Assembly: GCA_965221205.1 (NCBI GenBank)
Contig: OZ244870.1
Coordinates: forward strand, 930,001-994,000
Length of the DNA stretch: 64,000 nt
Direction: 5' to 3'
Origin: CBDFMG01 sp965221205 [NCBI: bacterium]
Lineage (GTDB): Bacteria > SM23-31
This document shows, one piece after another, positions 1-10,001 of this stretch (the first letter of the stretch is position 1; the number at the start of each line of letters is the position of its first letter). A program made the translations under genes and the position numbers. The notes beneath the pieces are model-generated. The model was given only the letters and a program-made list of their open reading frames with translations, was not told the DNA's origin and ran no database searches.

Positions 1-46
1 GTTTTTGCTGCTGAACCGTATAATGTCGTTGTGGCTTGTGCGAATA

Positions 47-1480
47 CTATTGTGTCTCTACAGTGCTTTCTGAAGGTTCGTCTGGATCTATTTTGTGCAT
101 TGAAAACCCGGTATATCCGTACAGGATCGAAATTAAAGGATTCAGAAGATTCAAAAAGGCAAACGGCGCATACACTAACGGAGAAACACCGAGCACTCCA
201 CCCATAAAGGCGCCGCAGGTATTCCATGCAATGAGCGGTGAAGTCAGCGTAGCTGAATCTTCCAGTGCCCTTGACAGATTTTTAGGATGTAGTTTATGTT
301 TATCGTATGCTTTCTTATACATTCTGCCTGGGACAACAATAGCGAGATATTGATCGGGTGCTATAACATTCATAAAGATGCCGGTGCTCACTGTTGTCAA
401 TATAAGTGAACCGACCGTCCGTGCTAATTTCCGGATAGCCTGGGCAATGGTCTCAAGCATACCACTTCCTTCCATGACACCACCGAATGAAAGCGCAGCA
501 ATAATGAGCGCAACTGTGTTCATCATCGACATTAAGCCGCCTCTTGACAACAGTGAATCGATATTTTCAACGCCTGTGGATGCTTCAAAACCGGTAAAAG
601 ATACACGTATTACTTCAGTAGCAGAATCACCCTGAAATACAATAGCTACGAGTCCGCCAAGAACTGATCCGCTGAACATTGCAGGAAGTGCCGGAATTTT
701 ATAGACAACCATTAGGATGACAAGTAAAACCGGCAGCAAGAGCCAGGGACTAATCATGAAATGCTCACGAAGTGTCGTCAGCATAAGATTGATATGCTGC
801 ATCTGGTTGCTGTCACCACCGTAATTCAGACCAATAATATAATAGAGAATCAACGCAATAATGAGACTGGGCGTAACCGTATAGACCATATGACGGATAT
901 GGGTGAACAGATCGGTACCCGATACTGCAGGAGCTAAGTTCGTTGTGTCTGACAAGGGTGACATTTTATCGCCAAAGTACGCTCCGGAAATAACCGATCC
1001 GGCAACGAGGCCCGCAGGTATCTGGAAAGCCACTCCGATCCCGATAAGAGCAACCCCTACTGTTCCTGCAGTAGACCATGAACTCCCGGTCGATAGCGAT
1101 ACAATACAACAGATTATACATGCCGTCAAAAGGAAATATGACGGCGATATCAAAAGAAGACCATAGTAAACCATACTTGGTACAATGCCGCTTTGTATCC
1201 AGGTGCCGATCAGGCAGCCGATCACTATAAGGATCAATAATGGGGACATAGCGATCATAATACCATTCACAAGACTCTTCTGCACCACTGCCCAATTATT
1301 ACCGAGATAGATTGAGATAACGGAAGCAATTGCTGTTCCTATCAAAAGAGGTATGTGTGAGCCCCCGGTATCGATACCGAGTTCAAGCCAGACAATTGTA
1401 TAACCAAATAGGATTACAAGGCTAAAAACAGGAATCAGAGATAACATTAAGCCGGGAGTTTTTCGGTTCTGTTCCGTCAT
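47..1480 (-). CDS. nhaC: NhaC-family Na+/H+ antiporter
   Basis: Integral inner-membrane antiporter of the NhaC family (477 residues), expected to exchange Na+ for H+ or a related organic substrate pair. The protein has about eleven hydrophobic segments. Conserved NhaC-type stretches are visible: GSSWSTAGTVG near residues 130-140, SGAYFGDKMSPLSDTTNLAP near 165-185, and a C-terminal SRALEDSATLTSPLIAWNTCGAFM. The longest reading frame begins 28 codons earlier, at 1564. The ATG at 1480 is preferred because GGAG lies 6 bases upstream of it and the extra 28 residues are polar and unlike a family N-terminus. The substrate cannot be fixed by eye, since NhaC relatives also include malate/lactate antiporters. 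It stands alone on the minus strand, and its stop lies 46 bases from the window edge. Confidence 0.88.
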   Translation of the reverse strand: MTEQNRKTPGLMLSLIPVFSLVILFGYTIVWLELGIDTGGSHIPLLIGTAIASVISIYLGNNWAVVQKSLVNGIMIAMSPLLILIVIGCLIGTWIQSGIVPSMVYYGLLLISPSYFLLTACIICCIVSLSTGSSWSTAGTVGVALIGIGVAFQIPAGLVAGSVISGAYFGDKMSPLSDTTNLAPAVSGTDLFTHIRHMVYTVTPSLIIALILYYIIGLNYGGDSNQMQHINLMLTTLREHFMISPWLLLPVLLVILMVVYKIPALPAMFSGSVLGGLVAIVFQGDSATEVIRVSFTGFEASTGVENIDSLLSRGGLMSMMNTVALIIAALSFGGVMEGSGMLETIAQAIRKLARTVGSLILTTVSTGIFMNVIAPDQYLAIVVPGRMYKKAYDKHKLHPKNLSRALEDSATLTSPLIAWNTCGAFMGGVLGVSPLVYAPFAFLNLLNPLISILYGYTGFSMHKIDPDEPSESTVETQ

Positions 1481-1837
1481 AGCAACTCCAATGTTTTTGA
1501 TTTTTGATAAATTGTTAAAGTTATTCTTTCTTTTATCGAATGTCAACCGAAATAAGAAAGTCAAAACCGGCCTTGTTTCCGCTCAATCAGGCACCGCATT
1601 TCTTGATTTTGCTTGACCGCAATGCGGAATATTATTATATTTTTTTAACTCATCTAGGTTATCTGTATCTTGATCGCGCTAATCAACTTTGTTAATTCAG
1701 CACCTTCAAAAGCATCGGACTATATTAATAACTTATGATTATATAATCATAAACTCCCATATAAAATTTTTTGACCTTGGTGTGAATAGCCGGAACAGTG
1801 ACAGTTACTATGTTTAACAATCTCAAAAGGTGTGCAC
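1481..1837. other. intergenic, nothing assigned
   Basis: About 350 bases between the divergent nhaC gene and the M19 pseudogene. The stretch is AT-rich with several TATAAT-like words, for example near 1727-1750. I see no convincing promoter pair, RNA gene or coding frame. Confidence 0.4.
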
Positions 1838-3094
1838 ATGAAAAATATCGGTACAATTATTTGTGTTTTAATTTTGTGTCTGACGGTTTTAAACGGCAGC
1901 ACAGGCAGTGGAAGTATTGAATCCATGACTGAAGGAGAATTGATAGAGTAAGCCCGCGGAATCCATGAGCGGACATTGACGGTCGACACCCATGACGATA
2001 TTCCGTTCAATTTTGCATCGGACGACGTCGATCCGGGTGATCCGGAAAATAGCCGGCAGGTCACGCTTCCAAAAATGGAAGAAGGTGGGCTTGACGTTGG
2101 ATTTTTTGTTGTGTATATCGGACAGGCAGAGCGGACTCCAGCAAGAAACCGGAATGCCTAAGAACAGGCTGTGACAAAATTCGATGCTATTCACCCATAT
2201 GACCGAGAAGATGTATCCAGATAAAATCGAGCTTGCTTACACAGCGAACGATATTGTAAGGATTCACAAAAGCTGAAAACTGGTTGCGGTTATCTGCATG
2301 GAAAACGGTTACCCGGTTGGGAATGACTTGTCAAAACTGTAAGAGTTCCACGAGCGGGGTGCCCGTTATATCGCACTGGCTCACGGTGGTCATAATAACA
2401 TTTCCGATTCAGCAACACCAAGATCAGGAGAACCGGAAGAGGAACATGGCGGCATCGGCGCGATTTTGGTGTAAAGAGGTGATTGCAGAGATGAACCGTC
2501 TCGGAATCATTGTCGATATTTTCCACATTTCACACAATGCTGCATTGAGGCAATGAATCTGTCGAAAGCTCCGGGATGAAGTGCTCCTTGCGCTCAAAGA
2601 AAAACGGCGGTGTTATGCAGACTGTGGCACTCGATGCCTTTGTAAAGGAAGTTGTTCTCAATCCGCGGAGCGTTCTGCGGCGCTGGCACGTCTCCGGGAA
2701 GAATTTGATATTCCCGCACCGCGCGGTTCGGCATACCGGAATAGCATTGTATCCTTCACACCAGAAGAACGTGCCGCATTCGAGATGAAAATGGCAGAGA
2801 TTGATGCCCTGAATCCTCCGCCTTCTTGGTGAATGTACAGGACTTTGTCGACCATATCGACCACGCGGTTGGTCTCATCGGTGTCAATCATGTGGCAATC
2901 TCAAGTGATTTTGACGGAGGCGGTGGACCGCGGGATGGATGAATGCTGCTGAGACATTTAATGTCACGCTTGAACTGGTCAAACAGGGATACACGGAAGA
3001 AGAAATTGGCAAACTCTTGAGTGGTAATACACTCCGTGTTCTTCGCGAAACAGAACATGTCGCAGCCGAACTGCAGAATGCAGCAATGGAATAA
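1838..3094 (+). pseudogene. membrane dipeptidase (M19), degenerate copy
   Basis: A ruined paralogue of the intact M19 dipeptidase at 5688-6989. Start (ATG after a weak AAAGG), signal peptide, the zinc-site motif THDDIPFNFA, the stretch RQVTLPKM, and the C-terminal NTLRVLRETE all align with the intact copy. The reading frame is destroyed: a TAA stop follows near codon 37, where the intact copy reads ELIALAQGIHER. Frames then switch near 2155-2200, 2335 and 2530. The segment carrying the second zinc-site histidine (SHSGVAALNEHPRN in the intact copy, around 2565-2580) is deleted, as is part of the region before the C-terminal VDHIDHAVG stretch. It ends at a TAA matching the family end. Product not expected. 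It lies 2.6 kb from the intact copy in the same orientation, so it is probably an old tandem duplication later split by insertions. Confidence 0.9.
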
Positions 3095-3159
3095 ATAGCT
3101 GTCGTTTTGAATAAATGAGTCATGATGATTGTGTCATTCGCGAAAAGTCGGGACATCAC

Positions 3160-3645
3160 CTTTGAGGCGATTTCCAAGACTCCTTGATTCATAACAAAAT
3201 GAGTCTTGTTTGAATCACTTGAAGACATTGCGGTGGAATGGAAATCCTTACTGCCCACATTGCGGTGGATATGAAAGGATTTATGAGTTCAAAGACGGGA
3301 AAACGTTTAAATGTTCAGATTGCCGTAAAAAATTCACTGTAAAAGTTTGGACAATTTTTCAAGACAGCGCATTATCGCTGCAAAAATGGTTTTTAGCCTT
3401 ATATTTAGTCACTTCACATAAAAAAAGGATATCTTCAACCCAATTGAGGAGTTCTTTTCCCTGCTCAAGCGGTGGAATAGTGGGAATTTGCCATTTTGTC
3501 AGCGAAAAACATTTGTATATGTATCTAAAAAAGGTTATTTTTCGTTATAACACAAAAAAAGAAACAGAGGAAAATAGATTCAATCTGCTTTCTGCTTTTA
3601 GTAAACTGTGGTGGCAGATTAATGTATCAAGATTTCATTAGCTAA
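3160..3645 (+). pseudogene. IS1595-family transposase, internally deleted
   Basis: Remnant of an ISXO2-like (IS1595 family) transposase, related to the intact 309-residue protein at 23274-24203. The N-terminal zinc ribbon is readable (CPHC ... CSDC) and is followed by KKFTVKVWTIFQDSALSLQK. The frame then jumps from SSTQL, about residue 102 of the intact protein, to IEEFFSLLKR, about residue 245. Roughly 140 residues are therefore missing, including two of the three DDE residues. A one-base shift follows inside the LLKRGG stretch, so the next segment (GICHFVSEKH) is in another frame. Another shift near 3597 moves the C-terminus (NCGGRLMYQDFIS) out of frame. Inactive. I could not identify terminal inverted repeats. 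Confidence 0.9.
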
Positions 3646-3690
3646 TTTTTAGAAATATATTATATTATTCAAAAACTATCTCTATATCGT

Positions 3691-3870
3691 ATGAATTTGC
3701 TCTATTACGGCGACTGTCTGACCATTGTACGGGATCACATGAAACGTGCTAGTGTAGACCTGATCTACCTAGACCCCCCGTTTAACTCAAATCGTCAGTA
3801 TAATGCGATCTATAAGGATGAGACGGGCTGTCCACTGCCCGACGAGATTGAAGCGTTTTGTGATTTGTAG
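3691..3870 (+). pseudogene. N6-adenine DNA methyltransferase, N-terminal fragment
   Basis: Codes 59 residues starting MNLLYYGDCL and containing the catalytic motif IV of amino-methyltransferases, DLIYLDPPFNSN (DPPF). It ends at a TAG after DEIEAFCDL. This is the usual start of the site-specific DNA-methyltransferase family that carries a C-terminal endonuclease-like domain. The rest of the same family resumes at 4609 after a roughly 740-base interruption, so the two pieces look like halves of one gene with about 25-30 residues missing at the join. Not functional as it stands. Confidence 0.82.
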
Positions 3871-3967
3871 ACGCGTACAGTCCGTTGACAGGTCGGCTCA
3901 GTCATCTAACATGGGTTGGACGCAAGCTATCTGGCTTTCCTTTCGCTGAAGAGTATCTGGGAAATCA

Positions 3968-4606
3968 ATGCCAAAAGACACAATGCCAAAATTGGATGTC
4001 GTGAGAAAGACCGGCTCCGAGCGTTTTCGTTCTGATGGTTTGGGCACTGACTTCGACCTGCTGGATTTTTGGCAATGGTCGATGTCTGACCTTGTAAACA
4101 ACACGACCCGTGGTGTCTTGGCCGAATACATCGTGGCCTGCGCCGTTGGGGTGTCGACCGCAAAAGTCCGCGATGCGTGGGCCGCTTTCGACCTTGAAAC
4201 ACCAAAGGGGATCAAGATCGAGGTCAAGTCCTCAAGCTATTTGCAGAGGTGGGCCCAATCTTGCTTCTCAACCATTCGTTTTGGGATTTCACCCACCACC
4301 CGCGCATGGGACCATGAAAGTGGTACCTATAGCGGCGAATCTAAACGGCAAGCAGACATCTATGTATTCGCGCTCTTGGCGCACCGAACCAAGTCGACAA
4401 TCAATCCAATTAACCTCGATCAGTGGAAGTTTTACGTACTTACTGCTGCAGAGTTGGACACACACTTGGAAAGCAAAAAGAAAACAAAGAGAGACACGTT
4501 GAGTTTGAGTGAGTTGACCAAACTTGCTTCGCCTGTCGATTTTCAGGGGCTTGCGACCGCCGTCTCACAGCGCTATGCCAGTACTGATACGGGAATCGTG
4601 AGTTGA
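3968..4606 (+). CDS. putative PD-(D/E)XK restriction endonuclease-like protein
   Basis: An intact 212-residue frame lying between two fragments of a DNA methyltransferase gene. The segment GIKIEVKSSSYLQRW (about residues 77-91) looks like the E-x-K half of a PD-(D/E)XK nuclease core. The upstream acidic residue could be the D in RDAWAAFDLETPKG. QADIYVFALL followed by DQWKFYVLTAAEL is the pattern seen in small restriction-endonuclease-like proteins next to methyltransferases. Two possible starts, MPKD at 3968 and MPKL at 3983; GGGAA lies 8 bases before the first. Base composition looks more GC-rich than the flanks. Function and specificity are inferred only. If active without its methyltransferase it would be harmful to the host, which suggests it is inactive, unexpressed, or guarded by another enzyme. 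Confidence 0.6.
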   Translation: MPKDTMPKLDVVRKTGSERFRSDGLGTDFDLLDFWQWSMSDLVNNTTRGVLAEYIVACAVGVSTAKVRDAWAAFDLETPKGIKIEVKSSSYLQRWAQSCFSTIRFGISPTTRAWDHESGTYSGESKRQADIYVFALLAHRTKSTINPINLDQWKFYVLTAAELDTHLESKKKTKRDTLSLSELTKLASPVDFQGLATAVSQRYASTDTGIVS

Positions 4607-4608
4607 AG

Positions 4609-5570
4609 ATGATGTTACTCAGTTCTGGAAGTTGTGGATAAATGCATTAAGAAATACGCAACCTCGGTTACTAGCCTATCTATCCTATATGGTGGAACGA
4701 TAGATTTGGATAAAGGGATTGCTTAAACCGACCGGCTCAATCTATCTGCACTGTGACCCAACGGCAAGTCACTACATCAAGGTTATGATGGATTGCATCT
4801 TTGGGCATCGGAACTTCAGGAATGAGATTGTATGGTGCTATAAGAGAATGGCGAGTAAAAACCAAAACCATTTTTCAAGATGTCACGATATATTGCTGTG
4901 TTATGGCAGAACCAGTCGCTCGGTATTCAATCCTGATTCCGTCAGACTTCCTTATTCTGAATCTAGCAAACAAAGAGCAGGATATAAGAAGACAAGCTTA
5001 GGTGGTGGTGCTCCCCATCGGGTATTTGTGAATTGAATATAAAGGGTAGATTTCCTGAAGATTGGTGGGATATTCCAATCATAAGACAAAATGCAAAGGA
5101 ACGGCTATGCTACACAGAAGCCGTTAGCACTATTGGGACCGTATCATTAAAGCCAGTTCAAACGAAGGAGATGTCGTATTTGATCCTTTTTGTGGGTGTG
5201 CTACTACGTTTGAAGCAGCCGGCGGACGGCGGAATTGACGGCCGCCTGTATTTCACTCTTCCCAGTGAGCGTGATCTACAAAGTATGGCTATTGAGGTAA
5301 AAGGAGGCAAAAACGTCAATATTCGTGATCTGAGGGCACTATGTGGTGTGTTAGATAATGACGAAGCACTTATTTGCGGGATTAATTGTAATGGAACCAT
5401 TGAGCGTGGTAAAGTCGAGGAATTTTCATAGGTTTATGGCGGATGCAGGAGATTTAGACGTATCTGGGGTGAACTATGCGAGAATGCAGATGTCGACCGT
5501 AGAGGATATTTTAGATGGGAAACGGTTCAACACACTTGGCGTGGCTCAACCTATGTTACCATTTGGATAA
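4609..5570 (+). pseudogene. DNA methyltransferase-endonuclease fusion, middle and C-terminal part
   Basis: Continuation of the methyltransferase begun at 3691. It picks up directly after the nuclease-like ORF with FWKLWINALRNTQPRLLAYL, then LLKPTGSIYLHCDPTASHY and FRNEIVWCY. After a stop near 5034 the sequence continues (FPEDWWDIPII, then out of frame SNEGDVVFDPFCGCATTFEAA, the SAM-binding motif I). A deletion of roughly 100 residues then fuses motif I straight to an Mrr-like PD-(D/E)XK domain: DGGIDGRLYF ... MAIEVKGGKNVNIRDLRAL, where ExK is the catalytic half-motif. A last frame change near 5430 leads to the C-terminus (YARMQMSTVEDILDGKRFNT). At least three frame changes and one deletion make it non-functional. 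Family assignment rests on the DPPF, CDPTASHY, DPFCG and GIDGR-EVKGGKN motifs. Confidence 0.8.
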
Positions 5571-5615
5571 AAGCAATACTGCAATTCTAACTTTACAATA
5601 ATTTTGCCTTTGGTC

Positions 5616-5631
5616 TGTCAAGTATATAGTT
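5616..5631 (-). repeat. 16-bp motif shared with 22736-22751
   Basis: Read on the minus strand, this is AACTATATACTTGACA, identical to 22736-22751 on the plus strand. Both copies sit just outside gene ends. A related word (TATACTTGACA) occurs on the minus strand near 26187, upstream of the decayed transposase there. It may be the end of an insertion element or a promoter-like -35 region. Confidence 0.4.
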
Positions 5632-5687
5632 ACCTTTTATTATTTAAAAAGTAAAATAAATTTCGACGAATATTATTGGAGGAGAAT

Positions 5688-6989
5688 ATGCTCGCCAAAT
5701 GTATTGTACTTGCATTCATCACAGCACCTTTACTGCTTACCGCATGTTCACAGCAGTCAGGTGTTGAATCGATGTCGGAAGAAGAATTAATTGCTTTAGC
5801 ACAAGGTATCCATGAGCGGGCGCTCACCATTGATACCCACGATGATATCCCTCTCAACTTTGCAACCGCAGAAGTTGATCCAGCAGATCCGGAGAGCGGC
5901 CGGCAGGTCACGCTCCCCAAAATGCGTGATGGTGGGCTCGATGCCGGTTTTTTTATCGTCTATGTTGGACAGGGTGAGCGGACACCGAAAGCATACCAGG
6001 ATGCATATAATGAAGCAATTCAGAAATTCGATGCTATACACCGCATGACGGAAGAGATGTATCCCGATCTAATCGAACTTGCATATTCTCCCGAAGATGT
6101 TCGACGGATTCATTCGGAGGGGAAACTGGTTGCCGCCATCGGCATTGAAAACGGCTACCCGATTGGCGAAGACCTATCAAAAATTGGGGAGTTTTACAAC
6201 CGGGGTGGCCGGTACATCACGATTTCTCATTTTGGCCATAACCAAATATGTGATTCATCCGTTCCGAAAAGCGATGAACCGCTCTCGGAACACGACGGTG
6301 TGAGCGAATTCGGCGAGCAGGTCATCGCAGAGATGAACAGACTCGGTATCATGGTCGATGTATCGCACGTCTCGAAAACATCGATGCTCGATGCGGTGGC
6401 ACTTTCAAAAGCGCCCGTTATATTTTCCCACTCCGGTGTTGCGGCGCTCAACGAACATCCCCGTAATGCCGATGACGAAATGCTCCTTGCCCTCAGGGAA
6501 AATGGTGGTATTATCCAGTGTGTTGCACTGGGGGAATTTGTCAAAACACCGGAAGGGACACCCGAGTTTCAGGAAGGGCTCCGTGTGTTCCGTGCCGAAT
6601 ACGGTATAACGGCAACCGACAATTTCGGAATCATCCGTCAGCTGACCCAGCAGCCGGAAGACCGCCAGACGGAGTATATAGAGAAAATAGGAGGGCTCAA
6701 TAAAGAGTATGGTGTTCCCGACATTAACGTTGCCGATTTTGTCGACCATATCGATCATGCTGTCAACCTCATCGGCATCGACCATGTCGGAATCAGTTCT
6801 GATTTTGATGGTGGTGGTGGTGTTGCGGGGTGGAACGACGCATCGGAATCGTTCAATGTCACGCTCGAACTCGTCCGCCGCGGCTACAGCGAAGAAGACA
6901 TCAAAAAGCTCTGGGGTGAAAACACTCTCCGTGTCTGGAGTGATGTCGAACGCATAGCACAGGAAATTCAACAGAGTTTGGATGAGTAA
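5688..6989 (+). CDS. lipoprotein membrane dipeptidase, peptidase family M19
   Basis: Zinc dipeptidase of the renal-dipeptidase family (433 residues), cleaving dipeptides and possibly D-amino-acid-containing ones at the periplasmic side. The signal peptide ends in a lipobox, LLLTAC, with the lipidated Cys at residue 20. Zinc-site motifs of M19 are all present: the HxD of THDDIP, the Glu of AAIGIENGYPIG, the His of VDVSHVSKTSM, the His of FSHSGVAALNEHPRN, and the C-terminal GIDHVGISSDFDGGGG. The frame is open from a TTG at 5676, but the ATG at 5688 follows an excellent GGAGGAG, so it is chosen. It has its own ribosome site and no close operon partner. A decayed paralogue lies at 1838-3094. Confidence 0.95.
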   Translation: MLAKCIVLAFITAPLLLTACSQQSGVESMSEEELIALAQGIHERALTIDTHDDIPLNFATAEVDPADPESGRQVTLPKMRDGGLDAGFFIVYVGQGERTPKAYQDAYNEAIQKFDAIHRMTEEMYPDLIELAYSPEDVRRIHSEGKLVAAIGIENGYPIGEDLSKIGEFYNRGGRYITISHFGHNQICDSSVPKSDEPLSEHDGVSEFGEQVIAEMNRLGIMVDVSHVSKTSMLDAVALSKAPVIFSHSGVAALNEHPRNADDEMLLALRENGGIIQCVALGEFVKTPEGTPEFQEGLRVFRAEYGITATDNFGIIRQLTQQPEDRQTEYIEKIGGLNKEYGVPDINVADFVDHIDHAVNLIGIDHVGISSDFDGGGGVAGWNDASESFNVTLELVRRGYSEEDIKKLWGENTLRVWSDVERIAQEIQQSLDE

Positions 6990-7043
6990 GTGCTATAAAT
7001 AGAGAAAGTATTTCATAATACTGTTAGGAGAATGGATATTGTG

Positions 7044-7839
7044 CTACTTGCTTGCCATCCTCGGGAGCAGCTGATACTTGACCCAACCGTAGTCAGGGTC
7101 AATTTCGAGTGCTTTCTGGTAGTATGACTCGGCTGCTACGGGATCATCCTGTCCCCGGTTAGAGTAAGCGGAATTAGAGAGGTTATATGCTTCAAAGAAA
7201 GAAGCGGCCTTCAAAAAGTGCTCCTTTGCTTTCTCGATGCCGCCGAACAATTCCGATGTAAAAAGAGCCGATATTCCCGCAATGAGAAACACTCGTGGAT
7301 TTTCCGGTTCGAGAGATTCGGCTTTTTCAAACGCATTCGACGACCGAATACCGAGGCCCATTCCCCGCATCGGGTTGAGTCCAATTTTGCTTCCATACGC
7401 ACGTGTCAGCAGTGCATACGTATCTGCCGCTGCATCGTTTAGTTTGATCGACTCCTTCAGAAGGTCTATTGCCTCATCAATATACTTGTTCCTGTTTTCT
7501 CTCATCTTTACCGTAGTAAAGCCAAGAAAGATTGAGATCCGAAAAAGCGCAATAATAACGGAGTAACCATGCCGATTCATTATTCATTTCGGCATGCATT
7601 AGCCGTTCAAACACTGCTTTTGCTTCGAACATGCCTTCTTCGTCAAACGCACTGTATGCGGTATTCAGTATATCACGTGTCGTGATGATAATTGATTCGA
7701 TACCATTCTCTGCATGCTGGCTGAATCCACTCGTGCTGAATAGTAAAATAAGTGCGATACAAATGAATATCGGAATTATTTTTTCGTATACAGAATTAAC
7801 CTCTGTTGTGATTAGAGTGTTACTGTGAAACCGAAGCAA
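7044..7839 (-). pseudogene. exported TPR-like protein, frameshifted
   Basis: Two overlapping minus-strand frames together describe one exported helical-repeat protein of about 260 residues. The N-terminal piece (to about 7477) has a hydrophobic signal (ICIALILLFSTSGFSQ) followed by the first repeat. The C-terminal piece (from about 7490) contains repeats such as EAIDLLKESIKLNDAAADTYALLTRAYG and AAESYYQKALEIDPDYGWVKYQLL, which fit tetratricopeptide repeats. The join needs a one-base shift near 7480-7495, where DERKQEQVY ends in a stop and the other frame continues YIDEAI. No ATG is apparent for the first piece; a TTG at 7839 overlaps the end of the TonB receptor upstream. It follows that receptor on the same strand, so it may have been its accessory gene. 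A single sequencing error could also explain the shift. Confidence 0.65.
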
Positions 7840-9945
7840 AAACTTCTCGGAAGAGGAGATAATACTTCTGATCTCCGGGTATAATCGGCGCTGTACCGGT
7901 AATCAAATATGTTGTTCCGGCCAAGTACATTGCTAACGGCAAGGAATGCTATCAAAAGATTTGTATCGTTGAGGCGAAACATGCGATTCAGTGAAAGATC
8001 TGCCCGCTGAAATGAGGGTAGGCGGCTGTCATGATAGTTTCCCGGTCCGCTTGTAAATGGCTTCCCGATTGCATAGTCGAACCGCAAACCCAGAAACCAC
8101 GCCTGCAAAAAATAGGTCTTCATGATTGTCGACAGTTTATAGATAATATCGAACCGCGCTCGGACACGTTCGGGTGCATCGAGCCAGCTTGCAGCAACAT
8201 GACCCTCGATTCTGCCAACGTTCTTCTTAACAAACAGATCAATCCCCCGAGCATAACCGTAGCCGTCATTTGAGTAATTAATCCGGTTATCGCTTAAGAT
8301 CAAATTGTCATAGTCCTTATAGTAAAATTCAAGCCGGTAGAGATTGTCATTGGACTATTTATTGAGTCGGGCTATGTAATGTCGGGCAGCCATCGGTTCA
8401 AGGTGAGGGTTGCCATAATTCCTGTGGAGATAATCGATATCCGGGTAAAGATGGTACTGTCCGGCAGAGAGCATAACATTCCATCCGTCTTCTGCACCGA
8501 TACGGAGTGCATTCCGAACGTCAGTAAATCGATGACTGTTATTCGAATCCCGCTCATGCCGGACACCGACCGTATAACTGATCCCCATTGGGAGGTTCAA
8601 CTGCACAGATTGATAGACCGCCAGCCGTTTCGGTCTGCTGCGGATACTAAAATCATACGAAGCGCCGGACGGATCATCAAGATTATCATGTTCAATTGGC
8701 ACTGTCCCGGAATCATCATTGTTAATTTGCAGATAATCAAAACCGGATGTCCACATTACCCTGGCTGAAATTAGTATACCGGCTTGCAAGTCTTATCTGA
8801 TATGCACGTTGTTTCGACTTAAAATCAAGAGGAGCAAGTTTTTGCCTGCCAAGATACTGCGAAACACCGAAATTTCCGATGAAGAGCAGTTTCCGGCTCG
8901 CAAGATGTTTCACGGACAACGTGCTGAATGAAAAATTGTTATTTCCGGTGAAAAACTGTCTGTGAAATCAGGATTTGCAATCTTCACATTCAGTAAGATG
9001 GAACAGCTTTAGCGAACCGTTATCTGAATACCGGTAGAACAGTGTAACACTCACACCATTCGTTTCAGGATAGTGTGAAAAATGATCAGGGTCACGCAGC
9101 TTGTTGAAGGCGAACATAGAAGAGGTGTTTGTGTAATTCGCAGAACAATATACTCCGAGCTTATCATCAACAAGCGGTAGTCCCACCCTGCCACCGATAC
9201 CGACAAGTCCGATTCACGCAATCATCGTTTTTTTCAGCGGCATATCGCTGCTCTCCATCGCAAGGACACCCGATAGTGCATTACCGTACTCAGCACCGAA
9301 ACCTCCACTCGAAAAATAGGTGCCTTTCAGTAGCATCGGACTGACTTGGCGAAAAAATCCTCCGTTCGGTGATGTGAACCGGTAGGGGTAGAACATATAC
9401 ACATCGTCCAACAGGACAGCTGTTTCAGAAACATCATCGCCCCGGACAAAGAGCCCGGATCCCGCATCGACTTTCTGAACACCGGGAAACGTGTGGATGG
9501 CCATCATAACATCGGCAGCTGCTCCGGGTGTGAGAACCACGTCGAGCGAAGATAGAGTGACACCCTGCTCATCACCGATTGAAAAACTACTCGCCTGCAC
9601 AGTAATGGCCTGTGAGGTCAGACTTGCTTCATTCATTATTATAGTGACAGGAGGAAGAGCAGGAAGAGCTGAGTCGGTTACTTCGATGAATTCATAATGT
9701 TTGTCGTATCCGATAAAAATACAGCTAAGGTTGTATTTCTCAAGTTCCGGTATTGCAAATGAAAAATAACCGCTCTTATCCGCTGAATCTCCCGTAAATG
9801 TTCCGGCGAGAAATACATTTGCATAAGATAGAGGAACACCGGAAGCGTCATGCACAAAGCCTTCGATGTGGACAGGTTTTGTTTGAGAGAAGACTATCCC
9901 CGATACAACGACACACAGAAAAAATATTTGGAATAGTTTTGACAC
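7812..9945 (-). pseudogene. TonB-dependent outer-membrane receptor, degenerate
   Basis: An outer-membrane receptor of the TonB-dependent family with an N-terminal carboxypeptidase-regulatory-like domain. The signal peptide (FFLCVVVSGIVFSQ) is followed by VHIEGFVHDASGVPLSYANVFLAGT, then a plug domain (SSLDVVLTPGAAADVMMAIHTFPGVQ, LFVRGDDVSETAVLLDDV) and beta-barrel strands down to VTL at 7812. The gene is broken four times that I can see. A TGA at about 9214 and another near 8968 are in the same frame, a frame change lies near 8757, and a TAG near 8355 is again in frame with the last segment. The mix of nonsense and indel changes argues for real decay rather than only sequencing error. The substrate is unknown. 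The TPR-like pseudogene follows it on the same strand. Confidence 0.88.
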
Positions 9946-10001
9946 GATGTGTGATTAAATGGTATTGTGCATAGAATACATTATGAAGTAATGGCATACA
10001 C

